Assembly: GCF_004357765.1 (NCBI RefSeq)
Contig: NZ_SMTE01000004.1
Coordinates: 62,001-126,000 of the forward strand
Source: Pseudomonas putida
Lineage (GTDB): Bacteria; Pseudomonadota; Gammaproteobacteria; Pseudomonadales; Pseudomonadaceae
DNA: 64,000 nt
Reading direction: 5' to 3'
Shown here piece after piece: positions 34,933 through 44,966 of the stretch. The notes below the pieces were generated by a model, which saw only the letters and a list, made by a program, of their open reading frames with translations, had not been told where the DNA came from and made no database searches. Each line of letters starts with the position of its first letter. The first letter of the stretch is position 1. The translations under genes and the position numbers were made by a program.

Positions 34933-35556
34933 ATGTCAGAGACTCTTTCCATCGGCTTGACCTACCTGTCGCCTGTCGACAACTACGGTCGGCAGAATAC
35001 CCAGGCACTGGGGGGCGTCAGCCACCTGTGGCAGGATTTCTTCGCCCGCGCCATGGCCGAGCAGCAAGCGCCGGAGCCGGACACCTTCAGCCAGGCGCTG
35101 GTCGAGCAATACGACAAGCAAAGTGGCGAGCCTATCGGTGGCGCCCGGGCACTGGCGCTGATCGATGCGCAGCGCGCCTGCAATGTCCAGGATACTGAGG
35201 TCGCACCACCTGAGCCGCTGTTCCTGCCCAAGGCGGAACTGGAAGCTCACCTGCTCGAGCCTGCAGCCGAACCCTACAGCGCTGCCGAGCTGATCGAGCA
35301 GCAACGCCAGCTCGACGTCAACAACAGTTGGTTGCGGCCCGTGGTCATGAGCCAGGGCCATGAGTTACCGGTGCCCGGCCCCGCCCCTGCAACCCGTCCG
35401 CTGCACCTGCCGATCGCCGAGTTCGAAATGGACCTGCTGCCACCCGCCGCCGAGCCGTTCGATGAGCTCACCTTGGCGCAACAGCAGCAGGCACTGGAGT
35501 TCGACATCCACTGGGCGCGTCCGGTGGTACTGAACAACGTGCGCACCTACGCCTGA
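34933..35556 (+). CDS. Unknown protein with an internal ~43-residue duplication
   Basis: 207 residues, no signal peptide or membrane segment, acidic and Gln/Pro-rich. Two copies of one module are seen: residues from LFLPKAELEAHLLEPAAEPY to LRPVVM (about 96-139), and from LHLPIAEFEMDLLPPAAEPF to ARPVVL (about 156-199). Each ends with a W-x-RPVV block preceded by a QQ-rich stretch. I do not recognise the family. It is divergent from rsmJ and convergent with the extensin-like gene, so no operon context helps. Confidence 0.8.
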   Translation: MSETLSIGLTYLSPVDNYGRQNTQALGGVSHLWQDFFARAMAEQQAPEPDTFSQALVEQYDKQSGEPIGGARALALIDAQRACNVQDTEVAPPEPLFLPKAELEAHLLEPAAEPYSAAELIEQQRQLDVNNSWLRPVVMSQGHELPVPGPAPATRPLHLPIAEFEMDLLPPAAEPFDELTLAQQQQALEFDIHWARPVVLNNVRTYA

Positions 35557-35558
35557 GG

Positions 35559-36248
35559 TCAGCGGCAGACCTGCCAGTGCCCCATGTCCAGGTGAAAGTG
35601 ATTGTGGTGCGCCGCGTTGTAGTCCGGGCCCAACACTGTCCCGAACACCTCGCACGCCGCTTGCCGAGCCTCTCGCAGGAACGCGGCCTTCTGCCCCTCA
35701 CCCTGCCAGTCCCGCGCCAATACCACCCGCTGACCATCCTTGAGCCGAAACCCGCTGATATCCAGGGCATTGGCCGAAGCGTGCTGGCTCAGCCGGCCTT
35801 GGGCACGGTTATACACGTTGCGACAGGCAAAGCTGCCGAGGTGGTCCACCTGCGTCACCGGTTGGCCAAATACACGTTGGGCTGCCGGTTGCAGGCCGTG
35901 CTCCTCGAACAGCGCATACGCCACCGCCAGCGGGCAACTGGCCAGAAAACTGCTGGACAAGCGCGCCTGCCCTCCTTCGATCCGCCACACGTTGCGTAGC
36001 GGGCATTTCGCCGACGACGGGCTGTCGGCCTGGGCTCGATAGCGCAGGCCGGAGCTTTGCAAGGCCTCTCGGCACAATGCTGGATCGCCGGCCAGGCGCG
36101 ACAGCTTGTAGGAAGTCAGCAGGTTGGGGGGTTGGCTGACATCCAGTGGCGCCCACGGATTCCACGCCGCCGGTGGCCGCCCCCCCTGATGCCAGGCAAG
36201 GCCCGCGGCGAGCGCCAGGCAGAGCAGCAGCCCCAGCAGCCAGCGCAT
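35559..36248 (-). CDS. Extensin-family (D-Ala-D-Ala-carboxypeptidase-like) protein
   Basis: 229 residues with an N-terminal membrane anchor (MRWLLGLLLCLALAAGLAW). The C-terminal part has RLSQHASANALDISGFRLKD and AAHHNHFHLDMG, the His/Asp/His pattern of M15-like zinc enzymes shared by the bacterial extensin-like family. Four or more conserved cysteines (ALCREAL, AKCPLRN, ASCPLAV, FACRNVY). Likely a periplasmic cell-wall protein; enzymatic activity of this family is not established. Four bases after (downstream of) the PEP mutase-like gene, probably co-transcribed. Confidence 0.85.
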   Translation of the reverse strand: MRWLLGLLLCLALAAGLAWHQGGRPPAAWNPWAPLDVSQPPNLLTSYKLSRLAGDPALCREALQSSGLRYRAQADSPSSAKCPLRNVWRIEGGQARLSSSFLASCPLAVAYALFEEHGLQPAAQRVFGQPVTQVDHLGSFACRNVYNRAQGRLSQHASANALDISGFRLKDGQRVVLARDWQGEGQKAAFLREARQAACEVFGTVLGPDYNAAHHNHFHLDMGHWQVCR

Positions 36249-36251
36249 CGG

Positions 36252-37082
36252 TCAGCGGCGGAACAGGTCGTTGAGCTGGGCGAATGGCAGCGCCTGTTCG
36301 CCGTAGCTGAAGGTGCCCTGTTCACGGATCTCCAGCGCCGCACGCTGCAAGGCGCCCATGGCCGCCCGGGCCATCGACGAGCCGACGCTGATACGCTTCA
36401 CACCCATGTCTTGCAGTTGGTTGACGCTCAAAGGTACGCCGGCCAGGCCCATCAGCACGTTCACCGGCTTCGGCGCCACGGCCTGAACCACCGCACGGAT
36501 TTCGTCGACGCTGCGCAGTCCCGGTGCATAGAGCACATCGGCCCCCGCCTCGGCGAAGGCCTGCAGGCGCAGGATGGTATCGTCCAGGTCCATTCGGCCA
36601 TGCAGCAGGTTCTCGGCCCGGGCACACAGGGTAAAGGGGAACGGCAGGCTGCGTGCGGCCTGTGCCGCCGCCCGCACCCGCTCGACCGCCAGGGCCAGGT
36701 CGTAGATAGGCGCGTCGCTGCGGCCAGTGGCATCCTCGATCGAACCACCCACCAGCCCCGCCTCGGCCGCTCGCAGGATGGCCTGCGCACAATCCTGCGG
36801 CAGTTCACCGAAACCGTTCTCCAGATCTGCGGCTACCGGCAAGGGCGTGGCGTCGACGATGGCCCTGGCATTTTCCAGCGTCTCCTCCAGGTTCAAGGCT
36901 GCTTCGGCATCGGGTCTGCCAAGGCTGAAGGCAAGTCCGGCACTGGTCGTGGCCAGGGCCTCGAAGCCAAGACCGGCCAGGAGCCGCGCCGACCCGGCAT
37001 CCCACGGGTTGGGAATGACGAAGGCACCGTCACGCTCGTGCAGCGCCTTGAAGGCTTCGGCTCGCAGGGTTTGTACATCCAT
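36252..37082 (-). CDS. Isocitrate lyase/PEP mutase-family protein
   Basis: 276 residues from ATG at 37082, which has GGAGA seven bases upstream; a longer start at 37112 is possible. TIM-barrel features of the superfamily: VIPNPWDAGSARLLAGLGFE, TSAGLAFSLG, VAADLENGFG (Asp/Glu metal ligands) and GGSIEDATG. It lacks the KKCGH signature of true isocitrate lyase, so it is more like carboxyvinyl-carboxyphosphonate phosphorylmutase or methylisocitrate-lyase relatives. The real substrate is unknown. Confidence 0.85.
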   Translation of the reverse strand: MDVQTLRAEAFKALHERDGAFVIPNPWDAGSARLLAGLGFEALATTSAGLAFSLGRPDAEAALNLEETLENARAIVDATPLPVAADLENGFGELPQDCAQAILRAAEAGLVGGSIEDATGRSDAPIYDLALAVERVRAAAQAARSLPFPFTLCARAENLLHGRMDLDDTILRLQAFAEAGADVLYAPGLRSVDEIRAVVQAVAPKPVNVLMGLAGVPLSVNQLQDMGVKRISVGSSMARAAMGALQRAALEIREQGTFSYGEQALPFAQLNDLFRR

Positions 37083-37122
37083 GATGGCGTCTCCAGCAGG
37101 TCGATCAGGCAATGGGGTGGCG

Positions 37123-37992
37123 TCAGAGTAGCCCCAATTGTTCGACCTCAGGGGCTCGCGGCAATTCAGACAAAGCGGCGAGTCCCGGCAGACGCGCCAT
37201 CAGACGCTGGTGGAAGTGCTGAGCGAGCGCTGCGGCCAAGCGGTTGTCCGAGGTATGCAGAAACACATAAGGGCTGAGCCCTTGCTCGATCCATTCGGCG
37301 ACCTTGGCTACCCAGGGCGTGAGGAAGCTGTCGTTGGCCGCCAAGGTCGGGTGGCCGATGAAGCGCACCTGCGGATGCTGGCTGAACGCGGCTGGGCGTG
37401 GTGGGACCTTGGGCTTTTTGGTTTGGGCATGCAGCACCGCAGGCTCGCGTGAGGTGCAACTGAACAATGCACGGGGGTCGAGACAGATGCGCTCTACCTG
37501 GCGCTCATGCAGCAGGCGATTGAGCAGGCGCTCTTCCTCGCCCTTGGCGAAAAACGCCTGGTTACGCACCTCGACGGCCACCGGCACGCCAATCTGATCG
37601 AGAAACGCGCTCAACTCGGCCAGACGCGCTGGGCCGAACTGCGCCGGCAGCTGCAGCCAGTAAGGCGCCACACGCTCCCCCAGCGGCGACAGCAGGCGCG
37701 TGAAGTCGAAGGCCGATTCGAGCCGATCGCGCAAATCCGCCTCGTGACTGATATCACCCGGAAACTTGGCGGTGAAACGGAAATGCGCAGGCATAACCTG
37801 GGCCCAACGGGCTACTGTGGCAGGCGCAGGTCGGGCATAGAAGGTGGTATTGCCCTCCACCGCATTGAACACCTGGCTATACAGGCCGAGAAACTCGTTG
37901 GGGCGGGCATCGGCGGGATACAGGTAGTCGCGCCAGGCCATTTCGCTCCAGGAGGGACAACCGAGAAAATAAGGCAGGGAGGACGAATTCAT
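37123..37992 (-). CDS. DUF72 family protein
   Basis: 289 residues, TIM-barrel-like DUF72 (YecE type). Recognised by FLGCPSWSEMAWRDYLYPAD at the front, NAVEGNTTFYARPAPATVARW and FRFTAKFPGDISH. The family has no established function. Upstream of the PEP mutase-like gene (41 bases) and downstream of a 94-residue unknown protein by three bases. Confidence 0.88.
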   Translation of the reverse strand: MNSSSLPYFLGCPSWSEMAWRDYLYPADARPNEFLGLYSQVFNAVEGNTTFYARPAPATVARWAQVMPAHFRFTAKFPGDISHEADLRDRLESAFDFTRLLSPLGERVAPYWLQLPAQFGPARLAELSAFLDQIGVPVAVEVRNQAFFAKGEEERLLNRLLHERQVERICLDPRALFSCTSREPAVLHAQTKKPKVPPRPAAFSQHPQVRFIGHPTLAANDSFLTPWVAKVAEWIEQGLSPYVFLHTSDNRLAAALAQHFHQRLMARLPGLAALSELPRAPEVEQLGLL

Positions 37993-37995
37993 CCG

Positions 37996-38280
37996 TCAAA
38001 TGTACAGGTCGAGCCCCAGTACTTCCATGTCCCAGTCATTGAAACCTGCGGTACTCAGGTAGCTGGCCAGCGCCCTGGCGGTGCGCCGATCACTGGCCCG
38101 GGGAAACACCAGATCCTGCTGGCGGGCCGGTAAACCGCTGCGAGGTCGTACCGGAGCGGCCTGGGCAGCCTCGGTATCGTCGATCAGTTCGGCATCATCG
38201 ATGGCATCGTCCCGCACCGCAGCCTTGCGTGGGGCACGCTTGATCGGATAAGACTGCGGTGAGAAACCATCGATACGCAT
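37996..38280 (-). CDS. Conserved small hypothetical protein
   Basis: 94 residues, basic front (SYPIKRAPRKAAVRDD), acidic middle (DDAELIDDTEAAQ) and an ordered-looking end (RASDRRTARALASYLSTAGF then NDWDMEVLGLDLYI). No signal peptide. The stop lies three bases before the DUF72 start, so the two are probably coupled. Function unknown. Confidence 0.75.
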   Translation of the reverse strand: MRIDGFSPQSYPIKRAPRKAAVRDDAIDDAELIDDTEAAQAAPVRPRSGLPARQQDLVFPRASDRRTARALASYLSTAGFNDWDMEVLGLDLYI

Positions 38281-38410
38281 GAAATAGCACTCAGGACCAA
38301 TAGTGGCAATTTAGCAGCACCAGGGATCCTTCGCTAATGCCCGCGTGATAACTGGACCACAGTTCGGGTAAAAGGTTTTATCGTGACCGGCAATAACCGA
38401 CGGGCGACCT

Positions 38411-39085
38411 TCAACGCGTCTTGGGTGTCGCTACATTATCGCGCAGATATACCGGTTGCGCCTGCTCGGCGGCAATCGCCTCGCCCCGCCTCCAGGCGAA
38501 CTCCGCCAGGCTGAGGACATCCAGGGCAGTGGGCAACGCGGCGGCATTGTGCGCGCCGACCTGCACAGCCAACCGCTCGCCGTAGCCCCAGCCTGTACCG
38601 GCTCCAAACCAGTCGCCGCCCATGCCTGCGGGCAGGATGACGCGTTCTGGCGGCAGGACCGCCTCTTGGCCAATCAAGCGCATTTCACCGGCCTCGGCCT
38701 GGTAGCAGCCCCAATACACCTCGTCCATCCGCGCATCGATAGCGGCAGCCACCTGTTGCACACCGTGTTCGCGCAGAGCGCCCTGGGCCAAGGCGGCCAG
38801 GTTGGATACCGGCAGTACCGGGCGCTCCAAGGCAAACGCCAGGCCCTGGACCACGCCAATGGCGATACGCACACCGGTGAACGCCCCTGGGCCACGGCCA
38901 AAGGCGATGGCATCCAGTGCATTGAGCGTTACACCGGATTCGGCCAGCAGCTGCTTGATCATCGGCAGCAGCTTCTGGGCATGCATGCGCGGGATCACCT
39001 CGTAATGGCTGGTCACCTTGCCGTCATGCAGCAATGCGACGGAACAGGCTTCGGTGGCGGTATCCAGGGCCAGCAGGGTGGTCAT
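38411..39085 (-). CDS. tsaB: tRNA t6A biosynthesis protein TsaB
   Basis: 224 residues from ATG at 39085 (MTTLLALDTATEACSVALLH); the longer frame from 39145 reads through the adk terminator. ASKHA-fold protein with IAFGRGPGAFTGVRIAIGV. TsaB scaffolds the TsaB-TsaD-TsaE complex that makes threonylcarbamoyl-adenosine at tRNA position 37; the t6A made is the substrate of TcdA, also in this window. Follows adk. Confidence 0.95.
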   Translation of the reverse strand: MTTLLALDTATEACSVALLHDGKVTSHYEVIPRMHAQKLLPMIKQLLAESGVTLNALDAIAFGRGPGAFTGVRIAIGVVQGLAFALERPVLPVSNLAALAQGALREHGVQQVAAAIDARMDEVYWGCYQAEAGEMRLIGQEAVLPPERVILPAGMGGDWFGAGTGWGYGERLAVQVGAHNAAALPTALDVLSLAEFAWRRGEAIAAEQAQPVYLRDNVATPKTR

Positions 39086-39131
39086 CGAACGGGTTTCCAG
39101 GGTGCGAGGGAAAAGAGCGGCAGTATAAACG

Positions 39132-39157
39132 ACAACGGCCCGCAAGCGGGCCGTTGT
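39132..39157 (-). terminator. Terminator between adk and tsaB
   Basis: Perfect 12-bp stem ACAACGGCCCGC / GCGGGCCGTTGT around AA, followed on the minus strand by GTTTATA. It lies 17 bases after the adk stop. Confidence 0.85.
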
Positions 39158-39173
39158 GACGCGCGGAGATGGA

Positions 39174-40049
<876 letters not shown>

Positions 40050-40081
40050 TCACTGTTGCCCTGCAGGGTAAAGCTGCAGTC

Positions 40082-42709
40082 TCAGCCGGTGTTGCGCAGA
40101 CCTGCGGCAATACCGGCGACGGTCACCAGCAAGGCCTGCTCCAATGGGCTGTCCAGAGCGGCTTCGCGGCTGCGTGAACGCGCCAGCAGTTCGGCCTGGA
40201 GGCGATGCAGCGGGTCCAGGTAGGTATTGCGCAGGCTGATGAATTCCCGCGTCTCCGGACTGTGCGCCAGTAGCACCTGCTGACCGGTCAAACCTAGCAC
40301 CACCTGGCAGGACTGCGACAATAGGTCGCGCAGGTGCGCACCCAAGCCACGCAACTCCGGTTGCACTAGACGTTCGTCGTAGGCTTCGGCGATCTGCGCG
40401 TCGGCCTTGGCCAGGACCATCTCGAGCATGTCGATGCGCGTGCGGAAGAACGGCCATTGCTGGCGCATCTGCGCCAACAACTCGCCCTGGCCACGTCCCA
40501 GGGCATTGCTCAACGCCGTCTCCCAGCCCAACCAGGCCGGGAGCATCAGCCGCGTCTGGGTCCAGCCGAAAATCCACGGGATCGCCCGCAGGCTCTCGAT
40601 ACCTCCGGCCCGTCGCTTGGCCGGGCGACTGCCCAGCGGTAGACGCCCAAGCTCTTGCTCAGGGGTCGACTGACGGAAATACTCGACGAAATCCGGGTTT
40701 TCGCGTACCACGCCCCGATAGGCCTTGAGGCCGTCAGCAGCCAACTGGTCCATCAGCGCTCGCCAGGCCGGCTCCGGCGGCGGTGGCGGCGACAAGGTGG
40801 CTTCGAGGACGGCCGCCAGGTAGAGGTTGAGGTTCTGTTCGGCGATGCCTGGCAAGCCGAACTTGAAGCGAATCATCTCACCCTGCTCGGTGGTACGGAA
40901 ACGCCCCGCCACCGAGCCAGGCGGCTGCGACAAGATCGCCGCATGGGCCGGACCACCGCCACGGCCCACGGTACCGCCCCGGCCATGGAACAGCAGCAAC
41001 TCGACTTGGTGTTCGCGGCAGATGCGCACCAGGTTTTCCTGGGCGCGGTACTGGGCCCAGGCAGCGGCAGTGGTGCCGGCATCCTTGGCCGAGTCGGAAT
41101 AGCCGATCATCACTTCTTGCGGACCACGCAAGCCGGCGCGGTAGCCCGGCAAACTGAGCAGGCGCTCCATCACCGGCCCGGCGTTGTCCAGATCGGCCAG
41201 GGTTTCGAACAGCGGCACCACCCGCATCGGCCGGGTCAGGCCGGCTTCCTTGAGCAGCAATTGCACCGCCAGCACATCCGATGCCGCTCCGGCCATGGAA
41301 ATCACATAGGAGCCCAGCGAGGCGGCAGGCGCCGCGGCGACCTCGCGGCAAGTGGCGAGCACTTCGGCGGTGTCGGCCTGGGGCTTGAAATGCGCCGGTA
41401 GCAGAGGACGGCGGTTTTTCAGCTCGGCCTGAAGGAATTCAATACGCTGTTCTTCGTCCCAATCGGCATAACGGCCCAGCCCCAGGTAATCGGTGATTTC
41501 CGACAGCGCGTCGCGGTGCCGGGCGGCATCCTGGCGTACGTCCAGGCGGCCCAGGAACAGGCCGAAGGTCACGGCGCGGCGCAAGGTGTCGAGCAACGGG
41601 CCATCGGCGATCACACCCATGCCACATTCATGCAGCGACTGGTAGCAGAGTTCGAGCGGTGCGATCAGGTCGCGGTTGTCGACCAACACGCCGGGATTGG
41701 CCGGCTGGCTGCCAGCCAAAGAGGCGTGGGCCCAGGTGCGGGTCGCTCGCAAGCGGTCGCGCAATTGCTTGAGCAGCGCCCGGTAGGGCTCGGCGCTGTC
41801 GCCTACCCGCTCACGCACGGCGCTGCTGGCCTGCTGCATGGACAGCTCTGCGGCCAGGGCATCGATGTCGCGCAGGAACAGGTCGGCCGCCATCCAGCGC
41901 GCCAACAGCAGTACTTCCCGAGTCACCGCCGCCGTGACGTTGGGGTTGCCGTCACGGTCGCCTCCCATCCAAGAGGCAAAGCGGATCGGCGCGGCCTCCA
42001 GCGGCAGGTGCAGTCCGGTCGCCTCGAACAACGCCGCGTCGACCTTGCGCAAGTGATTGGGCACCGCCTGCCACAGCGAGTGCTCGATCACCGCGAAGCC
42101 CCACTTGGCTTCATCCACCGGGGTCGGCCGGCTGCGGCGGATCTCTTCGGTGTGCCAGGCTTCGGCGATCAGCCGACGTAGACGCTCGCGCACCTGTTGC
42201 CGCTCGGCTGCGGTCAGATCGCGATGATCCTGAGCAGCCAGTTGCCCGGCGATCGCGTCGTACTTCTGGATCAACGTGCGCCGCGCCACTTCGGTGGGAT
42301 GCGCGGTGAGCACCAGTTGGATATCCAGCTTGGCCAACTGTCGGGCGAGCGCATCGTTACCGTGACCGGCCTGTTTCAGCCGCGCCAGCAACTCCGGCAG
42401 TACCCGAGCCTCGAACGGCTCTGGCTGGTCGGCGTCGCGCCGGCGGATCAACTGGTACTGCTCGGCCATGTTGGCCAGGTTCAGAAACTGGTTGAATGCC
42501 CGGGCCACCGGCAACAGATCGTCCTCGCCGAGGTTGGCCAGGGTCGAGCTCAACTGCTCGGCGGCGCCACGGCGGTCGGCCTTGGCACTGTGGCGAATGT
42601 CCTCGATCTTGCCGAGAAAGGCGTCGCCGTGCTGCTGGCGAATGGTCTCGCCGAGCAACTCCCCCAACAGATGGACATCTTCACGCAATCGCACATCGAT
42701 ATCGGTCAT
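40082..42709 (-). CDS. ppc: Phosphoenolpyruvate carboxylase
   Basis: 875 residues. Motifs include [14 protein letters not shown] (catalytic His), [14 protein letters not shown] (PEP/bicarbonate loop), [45 protein letters not shown] and the C-terminal NTG. It carboxylates PEP to oxaloacetate for anaplerosis. Length and ends match the family. Divergent from the 42880 gene. Confidence 0.97.
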   Translation of the reverse strand: MTDIDVRLREDVHLLGELLGETIRQQHGDAFLGKIEDIRHSAKADRRGAAEQLSSTLANLGEDDLLPVARAFNQFLNLANMAEQYQLIRRRDADQPEPFEARVLPELLARLKQAGHGNDALARQLAKLDIQLVLTAHPTEVARRTLIQKYDAIAGQLAAQDHRDLTAAERQQVRERLRRLIAEAWHTEEIRRSRPTPVDEAKWGFAVIEHSLWQAVPNHLRKVDAALFEATGLHLPLEAAPIRFASWMGGDRDGNPNVTAAVTREVLLLARWMAADLFLRDIDALAAELSMQQASSAVRERVGDSAEPYRALLKQLRDRLRATRTWAHASLAGSQPANPGVLVDNRDLIAPLELCYQSLHECGMGVIADGPLLDTLRRAVTFGLFLGRLDVRQDAARHRDALSEITDYLGLGRYADWDEEQRIEFLQAELKNRRPLLPAHFKPQADTAEVLATCREVAAAPAASLGSYVISMAGAASDVLAVQLLLKEAGLTRPMRVVPLFETLADLDNAGPVMERLLSLPGYRAGLRGPQEVMIGYSDSAKDAGTTAAAWAQYRAQENLVRICREHQVELLLFHGRGGTVGRGGGPAHAAILSQPPGSVAGRFRTTEQGEMIRFKFGLPGIAEQNLNLYLAAVLEATLSPPPPPEPAWRALMDQLAADGLKAYRGVVRENPDFVEYFRQSTPEQELGRLPLGSRPAKRRAGGIESLRAIPWIFGWTQTRLMLPAWLGWETALSNALGRGQGELLAQMRQQWPFFRTRIDMLEMVLAKADAQIAEAYDERLVQPELRGLGAHLRDLLSQSCQVVLGLTGQQVLLAHSPETREFISLRNTYLDPLHRLQAELLARSRSREAALDSPLEQALLVTVAGIAAGLRNTG

Positions 42710-42879
42710 TGGCCCTCTCTTCGGCGCGGCTAGCCCGCACGCTTGTCGTCAACAGCACAACCCCAAGAGTGCCCACAGCCGGGGCCCCGTGGCAAGCCGC
42801 GATCAGGCAAAGCAAACTAAAGTGAAGACAGAGCACTCCGATGCAATGCAGCCTTTCACAGGCGTAGACAGAGGTCATC

Positions 42880-43224
42880 ATGAAAATCCGCGAACTCGCA
42901 CAACACTGGGAACAGAACGCCGCCGGGCGCATGAGCCCGACCAGCCATGTGCTGCACCTGGACCTGGAGTCCGAAGCACGCCTGGCAGCGCTGATCGAGA
43001 TGTACCCCAAACGTACGGCCGAAGAACTGCTCGGCGAACTGGTCGCAGCCGCCCTCGAAGAGGTGGAGGCAAGTTTTCCCTATGTGCCTGGCAGCCAGGT
43101 CATCGCCACCGATGAGGAAGGTGATCCGCTGTATGAAGACATTGGCCCCACCCCGCGCTTTCTTAGCCTTTCCCGGCGCCACTTGCACACCCTGAGCAAC
43201 ACGGCGCAAGACAGTCAGGAATGA
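42880..43224 (+). CDS. Conserved Pseudomonas protein of unknown function
   Basis: 114 residues, cytosolic, acidic. Contains a helix-rich core (LDLESEARLAALIEMYPKRT and AEELLGELVAAALEEVEASF) that resembles ribbon-helix-helix-like small proteins, and a less ordered end. It has sometimes been labelled a pilin-assembly or pili-tip component in Pseudomonas genomes, for which I see no evidence here. Divergent from ppc; followed by an exceptionally strong hairpin. Confidence 0.8.
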   Translation: MKIRELAQHWEQNAAGRMSPTSHVLHLDLESEARLAALIEMYPKRTAEELLGELVAAALEEVEASFPYVPGSQVIATDEEGDPLYEDIGPTPRFLSLSRRHLHTLSNTAQDSQE

Positions 43225-43231
43225 CCGCACC

Positions 43232-43270
43232 ACGCCGGTCGGCGCGCCGAAACGGCCCGCCGACCGGCGT
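43232..43270 (+). terminator. Very stable 39-nt hairpin
   Basis: ACGCCGGTCGGCG (43232-43244) pairs perfectly with CGCCGACCGGCGT (43258-43270); inside, after one C/C mismatch, GCCG pairs with CGGC around an AAA loop. It begins eight bases after the stop of the 42880 gene. No T tract follows. Confidence 0.8.
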
Positions 43271-43298
43271 TCGGCCCCGCAGCCAGCCGCCCTCGCCG

Positions 43299-43314
43299 CT
43301 GACTGACCAGTCAG
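43299..43314. promoter_or_regulatory. CTGACTG-AC-CAGTCAG palindrome (candidate operator)
   Basis: Perfect 7-bp arms with a two-base centre, of the type bound by TetR-family dimers. It lies about 185 bases upstream of the DUF4398 gene in a 274-bp gap that otherwise holds an AT-rich stretch (43316-43360). No TetR gene is adjacent; the nearest are at 33.3 and 48.1 kb. Confidence 0.5.
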
Positions 43315-43498
43315 AAATAATTGCCGTTGCATGTGTAATTTTTCTGAACCATTGGAAAAAAACCCCAGTCCCAGCCAATAGCCATCACGCTAAAACCCTG
43401 CACACCTGCCGTTGTGCACCGTTCGGCTGAAGCGCGCGGAACTGTCAGGGATTGAGCGATGGACTGCTACGGACATCGTCGTTATCAGGAGTGATCCA

Positions 43499-43912
43499 AT
43501 GGAGCTGACCACCATGAAGACCCGCACTTCGAAACCCTCATCCAATCACCTGCGCGGGTTCAAGCTGGCCGCGCTGGCACTGGGCAGTAGCTTGGTCCTT
43601 GCTGGCTGCGCCGGCAACCCGCCGACCGAGCAGTATGCCGTGACCAAGTCCGCCGTGAACTCCGCCGTAAGTGCCGGCGGCACCGAGTTCGCCGCCGTCG
43701 AAATGAAAGCGGCGCAGGACAAGTTCAAGCAAGCCGAAATCGCCATGCACGACAAGAAGTACGACGAAGCCAAGCGTCTGGCCGAACAGGCCGAATGGGA
43801 CGCCCGCGTCGCCGAGCGCAAGGCCCAGGCGGCCAAGGCCCAGAAGGCCGTGCAGGATGCCCGCCAGGGCGTTCAGGACGTACGTGAGGAAGGCCTGCGC
43901 AGCGCTCAATGA
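43499..43912 (+). CDS. DUF4398 lipoprotein
   Basis: 137 residues from ATG at 43499 (AGGAG seven bases upstream); ATG at 43514 also has a GGAG and cannot be excluded. Lipobox LVLAGC (Cys37). The mature part is a charged helical coiled-coil typical of DUF4398 (FAAVEMKAAQDKFKQAEIAM, YDEAKRLAEQAEWDARVAER). Partner of the next gene, an OmpA-like lipoprotein with a related N-terminal helical part; the pair is conserved in Pseudomonas, where the second is known as lipotoxin F. Confidence 0.88.
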   Translation: MELTTMKTRTSKPSSNHLRGFKLAALALGSSLVLAGCAGNPPTEQYAVTKSAVNSAVSAGGTEFAAVEMKAAQDKFKQAEIAMHDKKYDEAKRLAEQAEWDARVAERKAQAAKAQKAVQDARQGVQDVREEGLRSAQ

Positions 43913-43962
43913 GCTCTGTGCAGCCAACCCCAGCCTTCGCCAACGATCAAAGGATGAACACT

Positions 43963-44748
43963 ATGCGCAACTACGTCATGATTCCCGCCCTGCTGGCCCT
44001 GAGTGTCGGTCTCGCTGCCTGCTCGCACGATCCGAACCCCAACCTGGAGTCGGCCCGCACCAACTTCTCTTCGCTGCAAAGCGACCCGCAGGCGAGCAAA
44101 GTCGCAGCACTGGAAACCAAAGATGCCCAGGATTGGCTGAACAAAGCCGACAAGGCCTTCATGGAACGCGAGGACACTGAGAAAGTCGACCAGTTGGCCT
44201 ACCTGACCAACCAGCGCGTCGAAGTGGCCAAGCAGACCATCGCCCTGCGCACCGCCGAAAACGAGCTGAAGAACGCCTCTGCGCAACGTGCCCAGGCCAA
44301 GCTTGACGCACGTGATGCACAGATCAAGAAACTGCAGGAGAGCCTCAACGCCAAACAGACCGACCGTGGCACCTTGGTGACCTTCGGTGACGTGCTGTTC
44401 GACTTCAACAAGGCCGAGCTCAAAAGCAGTGCCTACCCCAACATCACCAAGCTGGCCCAGTTCCTTCAGGAAAACCCGGAGCGCAAGGTGATCGTCGAGG
44501 GTTATACCGATAGCGTCGGCTCGGCCAGCTACAACCAGAGCCTGTCCGAGCGCCGCGCCAACAGCGTGCGCATGGCCTTGGTACGTGCCGGTGTCGATCC
44601 ATCGCGCATCGTCGCTCAGGGTTATGGCAAGGAGTACCCGGTCGCGGACAACTCCAGCAACTCGGGCCGCGCGCAGAACCGTCGAGTGGAGGTGACCATC
44701 TCCAACGACAACCAGCCCGTGGCACCGCGTTCGGTCAGCCAGCGTTAA
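43963..44748 (+). CDS. OmpA-family lipoprotein (lipotoxin F-like)
   Basis: 261 residues from ATG at 43963, with AAGG about nine bases upstream; ATG at 43954 is too close to that site. Lipobox GLAAC (Cys20). A helical DUF4398-like region (about 25-140) precedes an OmpA C-like domain with FGDVLFDFNKAELK, VEGYTDSVGSASYNQ and LSERRANSVRMALVRAGVD, which binds peptidoglycan. It likely tethers the outer membrane to the wall. The P. aeruginosa counterpart is LptF (not the LPS-transport LptF), an AlgU-regulated outer-membrane protein; an AlgU-type promoter was looked for and not found here. Confidence 0.9.
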   Translation: MRNYVMIPALLALSVGLAACSHDPNPNLESARTNFSSLQSDPQASKVAALETKDAQDWLNKADKAFMEREDTEKVDQLAYLTNQRVEVAKQTIALRTAENELKNASAQRAQAKLDARDAQIKKLQESLNAKQTDRGTLVTFGDVLFDFNKAELKSSAYPNITKLAQFLQENPERKVIVEGYTDSVGSASYNQSLSERRANSVRMALVRAGVDPSRIVAQGYGKEYPVADNSSNSGRAQNRRVEVTISNDNQPVAPRSVSQR

Positions 44749-44767
44749 GCGATACCGCAGGTAATAG

Positions 44768-44797
44768 AAAGCCCCGCCAGCTGTGCGGGGCTTTTTT
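44768..44797 (+). terminator. Intrinsic terminator after the OmpA-like gene
   Basis: 10-bp stem AAAGCCCCGC / GCGGGGCTTT, 7-base loop, then a T tract. It lies 20 bases after the stop codon. The following about 170 bases to the next gene hold nothing I recognise. Confidence 0.95.
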
Positions 44798-44966
44798 GGT
44801 GTCTGCCATAAGGTATTTGGCGCCTGTGAGATCGAGCGCCACCTCAACCCCTAAGACAAACCCCTGGTGGCTCCCACCAACCTGCCGCCAAACCAATCAC
44901 AGCCACTCTTTCCCAACATCCCGTGAAGACCCCCTTGTTTTGCGGCCCCTTCGCGAAGACCGCAGC

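Noticed and set aside
36252-37112. True isocitrate lyase or methylisocitrate lyase (aceA/prpB)
   Set aside because: The KKCGH catalytic motif is missing; only the general superfamily call is safe.
43412-43498. AlgU (GAACTT-n16-TCTGA) promoter before the DUF4398/OmpA genes
   Set aside because: GAACTG at 43439 and TCTGA at 43343 are present singly but no correctly spaced pair exists.
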